Shown here: positions 54,912 to 62,263 of the stretch, piece after piece
How the letters are laid out: each line of letters begins with the position of its first letter
Numbering within the stretch: position 1 is the first letter of the stretch
Source of the DNA: an uncultured Lachnospiraceae bacterium
Lineage (GTDB): Bacteria > Bacillota > Clostridia > Lachnospirales > Lachnospiraceae
NCBI GenBank assembly: GCA_910585005.1
Contig: CAJUCN010000017.1
Coordinates: forward strand, 1-64,000
Length of the DNA: 64,000 bases
Direction: 5' to 3'
Notes under the pieces: model-generated
The model's input: the letters and a program-made list of their open reading frames with translations, nothing else
What the model was told of the DNA's origin: nothing
Database searches by the model: none
Program-made: the position numbers and the translations under genes

Positions 54912-55711
54912 TTGGAGCAATCTTAGGTGATATCATCGGTAGTCCTTATGAATTTGACTGTGGTAACAAGAGCAAAGATTTCCCTTTGTTCTCCCGAAAA
55001 TCTACCTATACGGATGATACCGTAATGACTTTGGCGGTTGGTCTGACTATTCTTGATGCACAGCCGAGTGCTTCGGATGATTGGATTTTGCGAATCCTTG
55101 CTAACGGTATGCGTCAGTTTGGAAAGATGTATCCGAATGCCGGGTACGGAGGAATGTTCCGACAGTGGCTCCGTAATCCTGAGTGCCAGGCTTATAATAG
55201 TTTTGGCAATGGTTCTGCAATGCGTGTTTCCACGGTAGCATGGTTATATAACGATATCGATGCTGTCAGACACGCAGCAAAGCTTTCTGCCGAAGTTACC
55301 CACAATCATCTGGAAGGAATCAAGGGTGCTGAAGCAACTGCTAGTGCTATTTTTCTGGCAAGAACCGGACACAGCAAAGCGGAAATTAAAGAATTTATTG
55401 GACACGAATTTGTTTATGAGTTGAATCGTACTTGCGATGAAATCAGACCAGGATATTTTCATACAGAAACCTGCATGGAAACCGTGCCGGAAGCCATCAC
55501 GGCTTTCTTGGAAGGAAACAGCTTTGAAGATGTTATCCGTACCGCTGTATCCCTCGGTGGTGACTGTGATACACTGGCAGCAATTGCGGGCAGCATTGCA
55601 GAAGGCTTCTATGGCGTCCCTGCTGAACTGAAGGAAGAATGCTATAAACGTCTGCCGGAGCCGTTGCTTAAGGTGTTGAATGCGTTTGAGGAGTACCTCG
55701 ACCGAAGATAA
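54908..55711 (+). CDS. ADP-ribosylglycohydrolase (DraG family)
   Basis: A 267-residue enzyme that removes ADP-ribose from proteins or other targets with two metal ions. Metal-binding motifs are visible: MIGAILGDIIGSPYEF at the start, YTDDTVMT (about 38-45) and GGDCDTLAAIAGSIAEGFYG (about 218-237). The central SFGNGSAMRVSTVAWLY segment is also typical. The ATGA overlap with the vWA gene shows operon structure. Together with the macro domain it gives this locus two separate ADP-ribose-handling activities. No ADP-ribosyltransferase is recognised nearby. Confidence 0.93.
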   Translation: MIGAILGDIIGSPYEFDCGNKSKDFPLFSRKSTYTDDTVMTLAVGLTILDAQPSASDDWILRILANGMRQFGKMYPNAGYGGMFRQWLRNPECQAYNSFGNGSAMRVSTVAWLYNDIDAVRHAAKLSAEVTHNHLEGIKGAEATASAIFLARTGHSKAEIKEFIGHEFVYELNRTCDEIRPGYFHTETCMETVPEAITAFLEGNSFEDVIRTAVSLGGDCDTLAAIAGSIAEGFYGVPAELKEECYKRLPEPLLKVLNAFEEYLDRR

Positions 55712-55807
55712 TATTGCTGAATGTATGCTGGATAGTAAAGCATAGTGACAGCAACCGATAATTTTACAACAACTTCAAAATAGAATTACTGAAAAGAGGA
55801 AAAGACT

Positions 55808-56494
55808 ATGTTTTACGAACCGCAGACATTGATTATTGTATATAAGGATGAGATGCTTGCCAACCAAATGAAAAAGATGATTGAAACCAAGGATGATACT
55901 GCAGATTCCGTAACCGGAACATGTGATAATAGTATCAACGTGGTTGCATGGACTGAAAAGGTGTGGCTTGCAAATAAGAAGGCCGGAAATATCACATCAA
56001 AGGTTCTCTTCTTGGGTGATATTAAGGGAGTAGATAAACTGATTCCAGTGCTTGATGTTAAGTTTGACAGGCATGGTATCCGTTATGGATGGGCTGGTAA
56101 CCAGGCGGTCATCTATGTGTCTCCAAGTGAGATTAAATCCATTGATAGTTATCGTGCTTTTCATGAAGAATTGGAAACGTTGCCTGCGCCGCAGGTGGTT
56201 AAGGACGCCATTAAACCAAAGGCCGTAGTTAAGTCTGAAACAGAATCTGTAGAGGAAATGCTGGTTGAAATTCAGCCTGCTGAATCAGAGAAAAAAGGCT
56301 TTTTTGCCAAAGGGAAACATATAGCGAAGAAAGTCGGTCATACCATCGGAGATGCTGTCACAGATGCAAGTGAACGTGCTATGGTTTTCTCAGAAGAGAA
56401 CTTCAGAAACAAGAAAGAGATGGAACGTCAAATGCTGTTCTTTGGAGTGATTAGTCTTTACAACGAGGGACTTGAAACGTTCATGAAATCATAA
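55808..56494 (+). CDS. Unknown protein, alpha/beta N-terminus and helical tail
   Basis: A 228-residue protein not recognised as a known family. The first 125 residues look like an alternating alpha/beta domain: TLIIVYKDEMLANQMKKMIE, SINVVAWTEKVW, KVLFLGDIKGVDKLIPVLDV, QAVIYVSPSEIK. This is compatible with a Rossmann- or TIR-like fold, but no catalytic motif is clear. A linker (about 135-160) rich in E and K precedes a basic-amphipathic tail with GFFAKGKHIAKKVGHTIGDA. GAAAAGAGG precedes the ATG. It stands between the DraG gene and the large hydrophobic protein, only 11 bases before the latter, so the two likely act together. Confidence 0.78.
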   Translation: MFYEPQTLIIVYKDEMLANQMKKMIETKDDTADSVTGTCDNSINVVAWTEKVWLANKKAGNITSKVLFLGDIKGVDKLIPVLDVKFDRHGIRYGWAGNQAVIYVSPSEIKSIDSYRAFHEELETLPAPQVVKDAIKPKAVVKSETESVEEMLVEIQPAESEKKGFFAKGKHIAKKVGHTIGDAVTDASERAMVFSEENFRNKKEMERQMLFFGVISLYNEGLETFMKS

Positions 56495-56505
56495 AGGTGA
56501 TGTGT

Positions 56506-58005
56506 ATGGCAGAATTACAGGATGTAAGATACGGCTGGGATTTTATGGCCAAGCTGATGGGTGCTGACTTGGCAGGTAGAAGTGCTTACACAGACTATGC
56601 CTCCAACGTATTGCAGAATCAGCAGATAGCCGCTCAAAATTTACATATACAAGAGATTAATGCGGCAATCGATGAATTGGCGACAAGTATAAACGAGCAT
56701 CCACACTTGAATTTGGGTGTGGAGCAGTTTAAAGGATATGTGGCTGAAGAATTTGTTTCAGGTACTTTCAATATCGATGCCCTTAGAAAAGGTTCTAAGC
56801 ACATGGCTTTTACACTGCAGGACAATGGCTACGGTAGTGTTGATATCGGTACTAACTTTGGAAAAAGTTACAGTCTGAAATATGCTAATGTAGCTGAAAA
56901 AGCTGAAAATTATCAAGCAGTCTTAAACGGAGATACACGCTTGTCAAAGTATCAAGGGCAGGAACGACTAATTGCACCAGAACAGGTTGACGAGGCAAAA
57001 GCTTGGGCAGCAAGACGAGCCGCTAAAGATATGTACACCAGACCCGATGCGGCAGCGGCTCATAAAGACACTGGAAAACATTTGGTAGGTGTCGTTTCTG
57101 ATGGAGAGGGTGTACAGAGCCAGGAGTTATCTATTAAGGGATCAAAAGCAATCGCAAAGGAAGCGAAGAACGGTGGCTTTGACCCGGAGAAACATGGTAT
57201 CACCAAGGATGCATATCTTGCGGAAGTTAGAGTTGATTATCTTAACCAGGCAGTGAAGGCGGGGTTAACAGCAGCAACGATTACTGCCATCACACAGTTG
57301 GTTCCGGAGTTGTATAAGGCGATTGACTATTTGATAAAGAACGGAGAAATTGATGTAAATCAGTTTGAGAAAGCGGGCGGTAAGGTTATCTCCACAAGCG
57401 GTGAAGTATTCCTTCGTGGTTCTATTGCATATGGTGTAGAAATGGCAATTCAAGAAGGTCTTCTCGGCGATGGTTTGAAAGCGGTTAATCCATCTTTGGT
57501 CGGTGTTGTTGTGACCGTTGTTCTCGGAACAATCAAGAATAGCATTCTTGTTGCGGCAGGAAAAATGACATCAGCAGAAATGGGTGTCCAATTTGTTGAT
57601 ACGCTTGTTGTTTCATCGGGATATTTGGTTTCTATGAAAATTGGTGGTGCCATTGCACAGGCCTTGTTCCCAGAATTGCCGGGCATTGGCTTTGGGATTG
57701 GCAGTCTGTTAGGTTGCTCTGTTGCTGCTGTGTATAACATCGGAAAGAAAAAGCTCATCTCGTTCTGTGTGGACACTGGATTTACTTGTTTTGGTTTGGT
57801 AGAACAGAACTATGAACTTCCTGATGAGGTGCTAAAGGAACTCGGCATTGATACCGTGAAAATTGGCAAAGCCAAAGTCGGAACAACGCAAATAAAAAGA
57901 ACGGAGCCTATCACTAATGTGGGTAGGACATCCTATGAAACTGTTAATATGACCGTTTTGCGTAGAGGTGTGATCGGGGTTAATAAAATAGGGTATGTTC
58001 TTTAG
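56506..58005 (+). CDS. Large unknown protein: nuclease-like N-terminus, Gly/Ala-rich hydrophobic segments
   Basis: A 499-residue protein. Residues about 74-125 show a pattern compatible with a PD-(D/E)XK-type fold: Glu in GYVAEEFVSGTFNID, Asp in GSVDIGTNFG, then YSLKYA; the block KYQGQERLIAPEQVDEAK follows. From about 250 on, several Gly/Ala/Val-rich hydrophobic segments appear (AGLTAATITAITQLV, LVGVVVTVVLGTIKNSILVA, GYLVSMKIGGAIAQALF, GIGFGIGSLLGCSVAAVY), as in glycine-zipper or membrane-inserting proteins. The C-terminus is polar. AAGGTG lies 8 bases before the start at 56506. I infer an effector that may act on DNA or membrane; no family name can be given. Confidence 0.75.
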   Translation: MAELQDVRYGWDFMAKLMGADLAGRSAYTDYASNVLQNQQIAAQNLHIQEINAAIDELATSINEHPHLNLGVEQFKGYVAEEFVSGTFNIDALRKGSKHMAFTLQDNGYGSVDIGTNFGKSYSLKYANVAEKAENYQAVLNGDTRLSKYQGQERLIAPEQVDEAKAWAARRAAKDMYTRPDAAAAHKDTGKHLVGVVSDGEGVQSQELSIKGSKAIAKEAKNGGFDPEKHGITKDAYLAEVRVDYLNQAVKAGLTAATITAITQLVPELYKAIDYLIKNGEIDVNQFEKAGGKVISTSGEVFLRGSIAYGVEMAIQEGLLGDGLKAVNPSLVGVVVTVVLGTIKNSILVAAGKMTSAEMGVQFVDTLVVSSGYLVSMKIGGAIAQALFPELPGIGFGIGSLLGCSVAAVYNIGKKKLISFCVDTGFTCFGLVEQNYELPDEVLKELGIDTVKIGKAKVGTTQIKRTEPITNVGRTSYETVNMTVLRRGVIGVNKIGYVL

Positions 58006-58022
58006 TCAGGAGGATTAGGACA

Positions 58023-58949
58023 ATGATAAATTTAGGAAAATTGAAGGAAATAAAAGATTTGCGAAAGGTATGGCTGCATGAGGCATTGGACTTTACTCCT
58101 TGGCTTGCAGAAGAGGATAATCTTGCGTTGCTGGCGGATGCTGTTGGCTTGGAGATAACCATCGATGAGACTGAGTCCAGCGTTGGGGATTTTAATGTTG
58201 ATATTTATGCAATGGAGACTGGAACTGACAGAAAAATCATTATTGAAAATCAGCTTGAGGATACCAACCATGACCACTTAGGTAAATTGATAACATATGC
58301 GTCTGGCAAATCCGCTGATATTGTCATTTGGGTTGTTAAAAGAGCGCGTGAAGAACATCGTGCTGCCATCGAATGGCTGAACAATCATACCGATGAGAAT
58401 ATTGCATTCTTCCTGGTAGAAATCAAGTTGTATCAAATCGGCAATTCAGATATTGCCGTTAAATTTGAAGTGGTAGAAAAGCCAAATGACTGGACGAAGG
58501 AGATTAAAAGAAATACAAGCAATTCCCCTACGCTGCAGGCAAGATATGATTATTGGGTTGCTTTTAATGATTATGCGTTCCAAAACAATGCGTTTTCAAA
58601 GCAGTTCAATAAGCGAAAGGCAAGTACGGACCATTGGATGACAATGAGTGTGGGTTCATCAGCTTGTCATATCAGCATTAATCAAATTCGAAAGGATAAT
58701 CTGATTGTAGTTGAGTGGTACATTTCTGATGATAAGGAGTTATTTCATAAGTTCAACGCACACAAGGTGGAAATTGAAGCAGAAATGGATATGAAACTTG
58801 ATTGGCGAGAATTGCCTGACAAGAAGGCCAGTCGAATACTTATTACTCATCCAGCGGATTTTGAAAATAAGGATAAATGGTCTGAGCAGTTTGATTGGGT
58901 AGTAGATGTTGCTTTGAAAATGAAAAAAGTGTTTAAGAAATATTTGTAG
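58023..58949 (+). CDS. DUF4268-type protein with nuclease-like N-terminal domain
   Basis: A 308-residue protein. The N-terminal half begins with DFTPWLAEEDNLALLADAVG and holds a PD-(D/E)XK-like pattern: Asp in GDFNVDIYAM and Glu-x-Gln in KIIIENQLEDTNHDHLGKL (about residues 58-83), followed by TYASG and DIVIWVVKRAREEH. This layout is shared by many DUF4268 and defence-associated proteins. The C-terminal half (about 165-308), with WMTMSVGSSACHISINQI, is the DUF4268 domain. GGAGGA lies 8 bases before the ATG, 17 bases after the previous gene; a terminator follows. Nuclease activity is inferred. It closes the Fic/macro cluster. Confidence 0.83.
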   Translation: MINLGKLKEIKDLRKVWLHEALDFTPWLAEEDNLALLADAVGLEITIDETESSVGDFNVDIYAMETGTDRKIIIENQLEDTNHDHLGKLITYASGKSADIVIWVVKRAREEHRAAIEWLNNHTDENIAFFLVEIKLYQIGNSDIAVKFEVVEKPNDWTKEIKRNTSNSPTLQARYDYWVAFNDYAFQNNAFSKQFNKRKASTDHWMTMSVGSSACHISINQIRKDNLIVVEWYISDDKELFHKFNAHKVEIEAEMDMKLDWRELPDKKASRILITHPADFENKDKWSEQFDWVVDVALKMKKVFKKYL

Positions 58950-58972
58950 TGTATAATAAGTGATAATGAGAT

Positions 58973-59019
58973 AAATCCGAGGGTTGAGGGAGTGATTCCT
59001 TTTGACTCTCGGATTTTGC
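58973..59019 (+). terminator. Terminator at the end of the Fic/macro cluster
   Basis: AAATCCGAG (58973-58981) pairs with CTCGGATTT (59008-59016), a 9-bp perfect stem with a 26-base loop that can pair further, ending in TTTTG. It separates this cluster from the methylase locus. Confidence 0.75.
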
Positions 59020-59060
59020 TTTTGGGTATCCATCTTGGCTTGAAAAGAATAAGATTAATA

Positions 59061-59141
59061 CGCAAAACTTCAATCACACAAGTGGATTTAATTTTGCGTT
59101 CGCAAAACTTTATAGACTTTTGCGTAATTTTGTGATATAAT
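59061..59141 (+). promoter_or_regulatory. Promoter with CGCAAAA/TTTTGCG operator array
   Basis: Half-sites lie at 59061-59067 (CGCAAAA), 59092-59098 (TTTTGCG), 59101-59107 (CGCAAAA) and 59118-59124 (TTTTGCG). The middle two form the palindrome TTTTGCG-TT-CGCAAAA. The last overlaps the end of the -35 region (TAGACT, 59113-59118); TATAAT is at 59136-59141. The XRE protein encoded 98 bases downstream is the probable binder, as controller proteins are in restriction systems. Confidence 0.75.
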
Positions 59142-59238
59142 ATTCAACAGAGAAGTTTGCACCTCGAAAAAACGGAAATTACAGATATTCGTGAGTGCAT
59201 AAGAATGAAAATGGGGTCAAAATATGGAGGTAAAGCGA

Positions 59239-59487
59239 ATGCGTTTTAGCTACAATAAATTGTGGAAATTATTAATAGACCGAGGAATAAATAAAAAGAC
59301 CTTGCGTGAGACGAGTGGTATCAGTGCTACATCTGTTGCTAAACTCGGAAAAGGTGGCAATGTCAATACAGATGTGCTGCTTAGGATATGTGATGCACTT
59401 AACTGTGATGTTGGAGACATCATGGAATTTGTTCGAGAAGATAAATTTGACGAACAGGAACGAAAGGATGCACTTACCAATGGGTAA
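59239..59487 (+). CDS. Small XRE-type controller protein
   Basis: An 82-residue Cro/C1-type (HTH_26) regulator: YNKLWKLLIDRGINKKTLRE, SGISATSVAKLGKGGNVNTD and LLRICDALNCDVGDIMEF. The start at 59239 is 8 bases from GGAGG; the ATG at 59224 overlaps it. The gene precedes and overlaps the adenine methylase gene by about 20 bases, and an array of inverted half-sites lies upstream, so it fits a C-protein that times expression of a restriction-modification locus. Confidence 0.9.
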   Translation: MRFSYNKLWKLLIDRGINKKTLRETSGISATSVAKLGKGGNVNTDVLLRICDALNCDVGDIMEFVREDKFDEQERKDALTNG

Positions 59488-61153
59488 TATCGATACATCC
59501 GTGGCAGGGGTTGGAAAATGCAGTGCCGTAGATGAGGCATTAAGCCTTTTTTATTTATATATACAAGAGACATACTCGTCTGAAGAGGTTGAATTGATTT
59601 GTAATGAATTAAAGGCTATTGCCAGACGAGAGGACTTTATTTGTAATAAGTTTGATTCAACCAAGCGTACATACACACAAGTTCAAGACGCTCTTTCCAA
59701 GATAAATGAAAAACAGAGTATAAGGAAAAGTAAGGGCGTATATTACACTCCAAATGATGTGGTGCGTTTTATTCTAACAAACAGTATTAAAGCTTCATTT
59801 GGAAAACTTACGGTTGCCAATATCAGTGATATGAGCCTGGATAATATACCGTACCGTTCATTTTGCTGTAATAAAACCGTATTTGACCCAACGTGCGGAG
59901 CGGGAGAATATTTGCTTACTGCACTCGAAATGAAAATTAATTTGCTGAAGAACAGGACAAATATTACAAATAATCTTGTGCGAAAAGCAGTATCCACTAT
60001 TTATGGTAATGATGTGAATGTTGAATCAATCATAATTACAGAATTGAGATTGCTGTTACTCATTATAGAGACTTGTGGTGTGGCTTATTGTACTGGTCTT
60101 GGTAACATAATGAACAGGCGTTTTATATCGTTTGATTTTATTGCGGACGAAGCAGCGTTTGAAGATAAATATCATATTGTGGTAGGTAACCCACCTTATG
60201 TTGAAGATTTCAAGTCAGGTATTGAACTCAGCGATAGGTACGGAAACATATATGCCAATATCCTGCTCAATGCAGCTAAAAAACTCGAAAAAAATGGTAC
60301 TATTGGCTTTATTATTCCGCTTTCATATGTATCTACTCCGAGAATGAAAAAACTTAGAGATGAATTAGGGTTGCTGGTTTCGGAACAGTATATTTTGAGT
60401 TTTGCAGACAGACCGGATTGTTTATTTGATTCGGTGCATCAGAAATTGTGCATTTTGATTGGCAAAGATAAAAAGTCAGAAAAGACCGTTTATACTGGAA
60501 ATTATCAATATTGGTATAAGAAAGAACGTGCTACTCTTTTTACAGACATTCAAATGGTTAAAAATAAGCACGAAAATGCAGATTTTATTCCTAAACTGGG
60601 AACTGAGCAGGATATCGTCATATACAAAAAGATTACTGACACAAGAAAAATGCAGTCAGTATATGATATATCGAAAAATGGGACGGAGTCTGTATACTTA
60701 AATCGCCGTGAAGCATTTTGGATGAAAGCTTACAGAGAACAGGTGGATGACCCAGAATATAAGGTGTTCAGTTTCAAAAGTCCGATAGAGGCGGATTATT
60801 GTTATTGCCTGATCAACTCTTCCTTGTTTTGGTGGTACTGGATTAGCGTGTCTGACTGTTGGCACGTTAGTAAAGATTTAAACGGCTTCATGATGCCAAT
60901 GAAGGTAAATATGGCCGGAGCTACAGAATTGGCACAAGGCTTGAGACAGAGATTAGAAGAAACAAAAGTGTATGTAGGTACAAAACAAACGCAGTATGAA
61001 TACAAACATCGAGAGTGTTTGGAGGAGATTCGTGCAATAGATGATTTTATAAATGCTGCGTATGGATTAACTGAAGCCGAAAGCAACTATATAAAGAATT
61101 TTGCTATTAGGTACAGAACAAGCGGAGGAATTGACGCAGATGAAAATAATTGA
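59468..61153 (+). CDS. N6-adenine DNA methyltransferase (gamma-type, NPPY)
   Basis: A 561-residue DNA methylase. An N-terminal helical region (about 1-90) is followed by KGVYYTPNDVVRFIL, the SAM-binding motif I in VFDPTCGAGEYLLTALE, and the catalytic motif IV VVGNPPYVEDF, in gamma-class order as in type I HsdM and type IIG/Eco57I-like enzymes. The C-terminal half would recognise the target. No nuclease motif is seen. The start at 59468 (GGAA 8 bases upstream) or 59480 lies within the end of the XRE gene; the cytosine methylase overlaps the 3' end by 14 bases. All signs point to one operon. Confidence 0.9.
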   Translation: MHLPMGNIDTSVAGVGKCSAVDEALSLFYLYIQETYSSEEVELICNELKAIARREDFICNKFDSTKRTYTQVQDALSKINEKQSIRKSKGVYYTPNDVVRFILTNSIKASFGKLTVANISDMSLDNIPYRSFCCNKTVFDPTCGAGEYLLTALEMKINLLKNRTNITNNLVRKAVSTIYGNDVNVESIIITELRLLLLIIETCGVAYCTGLGNIMNRRFISFDFIADEAAFEDKYHIVVGNPPYVEDFKSGIELSDRYGNIYANILLNAAKKLEKNGTIGFIIPLSYVSTPRMKKLRDELGLLVSEQYILSFADRPDCLFDSVHQKLCILIGKDKKSEKTVYTGNYQYWYKKERATLFTDIQMVKNKHENADFIPKLGTEQDIVIYKKITDTRKMQSVYDISKNGTESVYLNRREAFWMKAYREQVDDPEYKVFSFKSPIEADYCYCLINSSLFWWYWISVSDCWHVSKDLNGFMMPMKVNMAGATELAQGLRQRLEETKVYVGTKQTQYEYKHRECLEEIRAIDDFINAAYGLTEAESNYIKNFAIRYRTSGGIDADENN

Positions 61154-62258
61154 TTTATTTGCCGGGTGTGGCGGATTATCCCTTGGCTTTATCCAGGCAG
61201 GATTTAGCGTAGAGAAGGCGGTAGAATATGACCCTGTAATTGCAGACACATATCAGCGTAACCATCCGGAAGTTGATGTGATTGTTGATGACATAAAAAA
61301 TATAGACACTTCTGATATGTTCGTTGGAACGATGGCGGATGTTATTATCGGAGGGCCACCGTGCCAAGGATTCTCTATGGCAGGCGCAAGAATCAGACAG
61401 GGATTTATTGATGACCCGCGAAATTATCTTTTCAAACATTATTTTAATGTTGTAAAAGCGGTTATGCCTAAAGTTTTTGTTATGGAAAATGTAAAAGGCA
61501 TATCTACAATGCAAGGTGGAAAAATTTTTGAAGAAATCAAAAGAATTTTTCAAGACCCTGAAGTACTTAACGGAAAACCGTATTGCATATATCACAGGGT
61601 AATCAACGCTGCGGACTTTGGAGTTCCTCAACGAAGAGAAAGAATGATTATAATAGGAACTCTTGTTGACGAAGCGGATATTGATACCTTGTGGGAGAAA
61701 ACCATAAATGATATAAAAAACGAGTATCCTACCTATTTTGACGAAGTAACGGTTTTGGATGCGATAGGAAATCTTTCGATGACAAGCGAAGATGGAGTTA
61801 CTGATAATCCGTTACCGGAAACTGCATACGAAAAGTATTTGTCCACCGATGCACAAACAATTACAAACCATACGCGGTCACGTCATTCAAAGGTTGCAGT
61901 AGAGAGAATGAGTCAAATTAAAAATGGAGAAAACTTTACAGCATTGAATGAACAGATTAACTCTGTTCATAGTGGCTCATACGGTAGGTTGTGTTGGAAA
62001 GAGCAAGCTTCAACAATCACTACAAGGTTTGATACTCCTGCAGGTGGTCGTTTTATCCATCCAGATGAAGACCGGACACTGACGCCAAGAGAAGCAGCAC
62101 GAATTCAAAGTTTCCCTGATAGCTATGTTTTTTATGGAGATAAGCGTTCGATAAGTCGTCAGATTGGAAATGCGGTTCCACCCAAAGTATCATACTTCCT
62201 TGCAAGATTGGTTAGGAATATATTGGATGTAGAAAATAGCGAGAACATTGGAGACTGA
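61140..62258 (+). CDS. C5-cytosine DNA methyltransferase
   Basis: A 372-residue Dcm-type enzyme. Conserved motifs in order: I, IIDLFAGCGGLSLGF; IV, GGPPCQGFSMAG with the catalytic Cys; VI, VMENVKGI; VIII, GVPQRRERMIIIG; IX in LTPREAARIQSFPDSY; X, IGNAVPP. The target-recognition part lies between motifs VIII and IX (about 195-315). GGAGG inside the previous gene, 11 bases upstream, serves as ribosome site. It overlaps the adenine methylase gene and is 5 bases from the McrB-like gene, so the four genes form one unit. Confidence 0.96.
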   Translation: MKIIDLFAGCGGLSLGFIQAGFSVEKAVEYDPVIADTYQRNHPEVDVIVDDIKNIDTSDMFVGTMADVIIGGPPCQGFSMAGARIRQGFIDDPRNYLFKHYFNVVKAVMPKVFVMENVKGISTMQGGKIFEEIKRIFQDPEVLNGKPYCIYHRVINAADFGVPQRRERMIIIGTLVDEADIDTLWEKTINDIKNEYPTYFDEVTVLDAIGNLSMTSEDGVTDNPLPETAYEKYLSTDAQTITNHTRSRHSKVAVERMSQIKNGENFTALNEQINSVHSGSYGRLCWKEQASTITTRFDTPAGGRFIHPDEDRTLTPREAARIQSFPDSYVFYGDKRSISRQIGNAVPPKVSYFLARLVRNILDVENSENIGD

Positions 62259-62263
62259 TTTAT

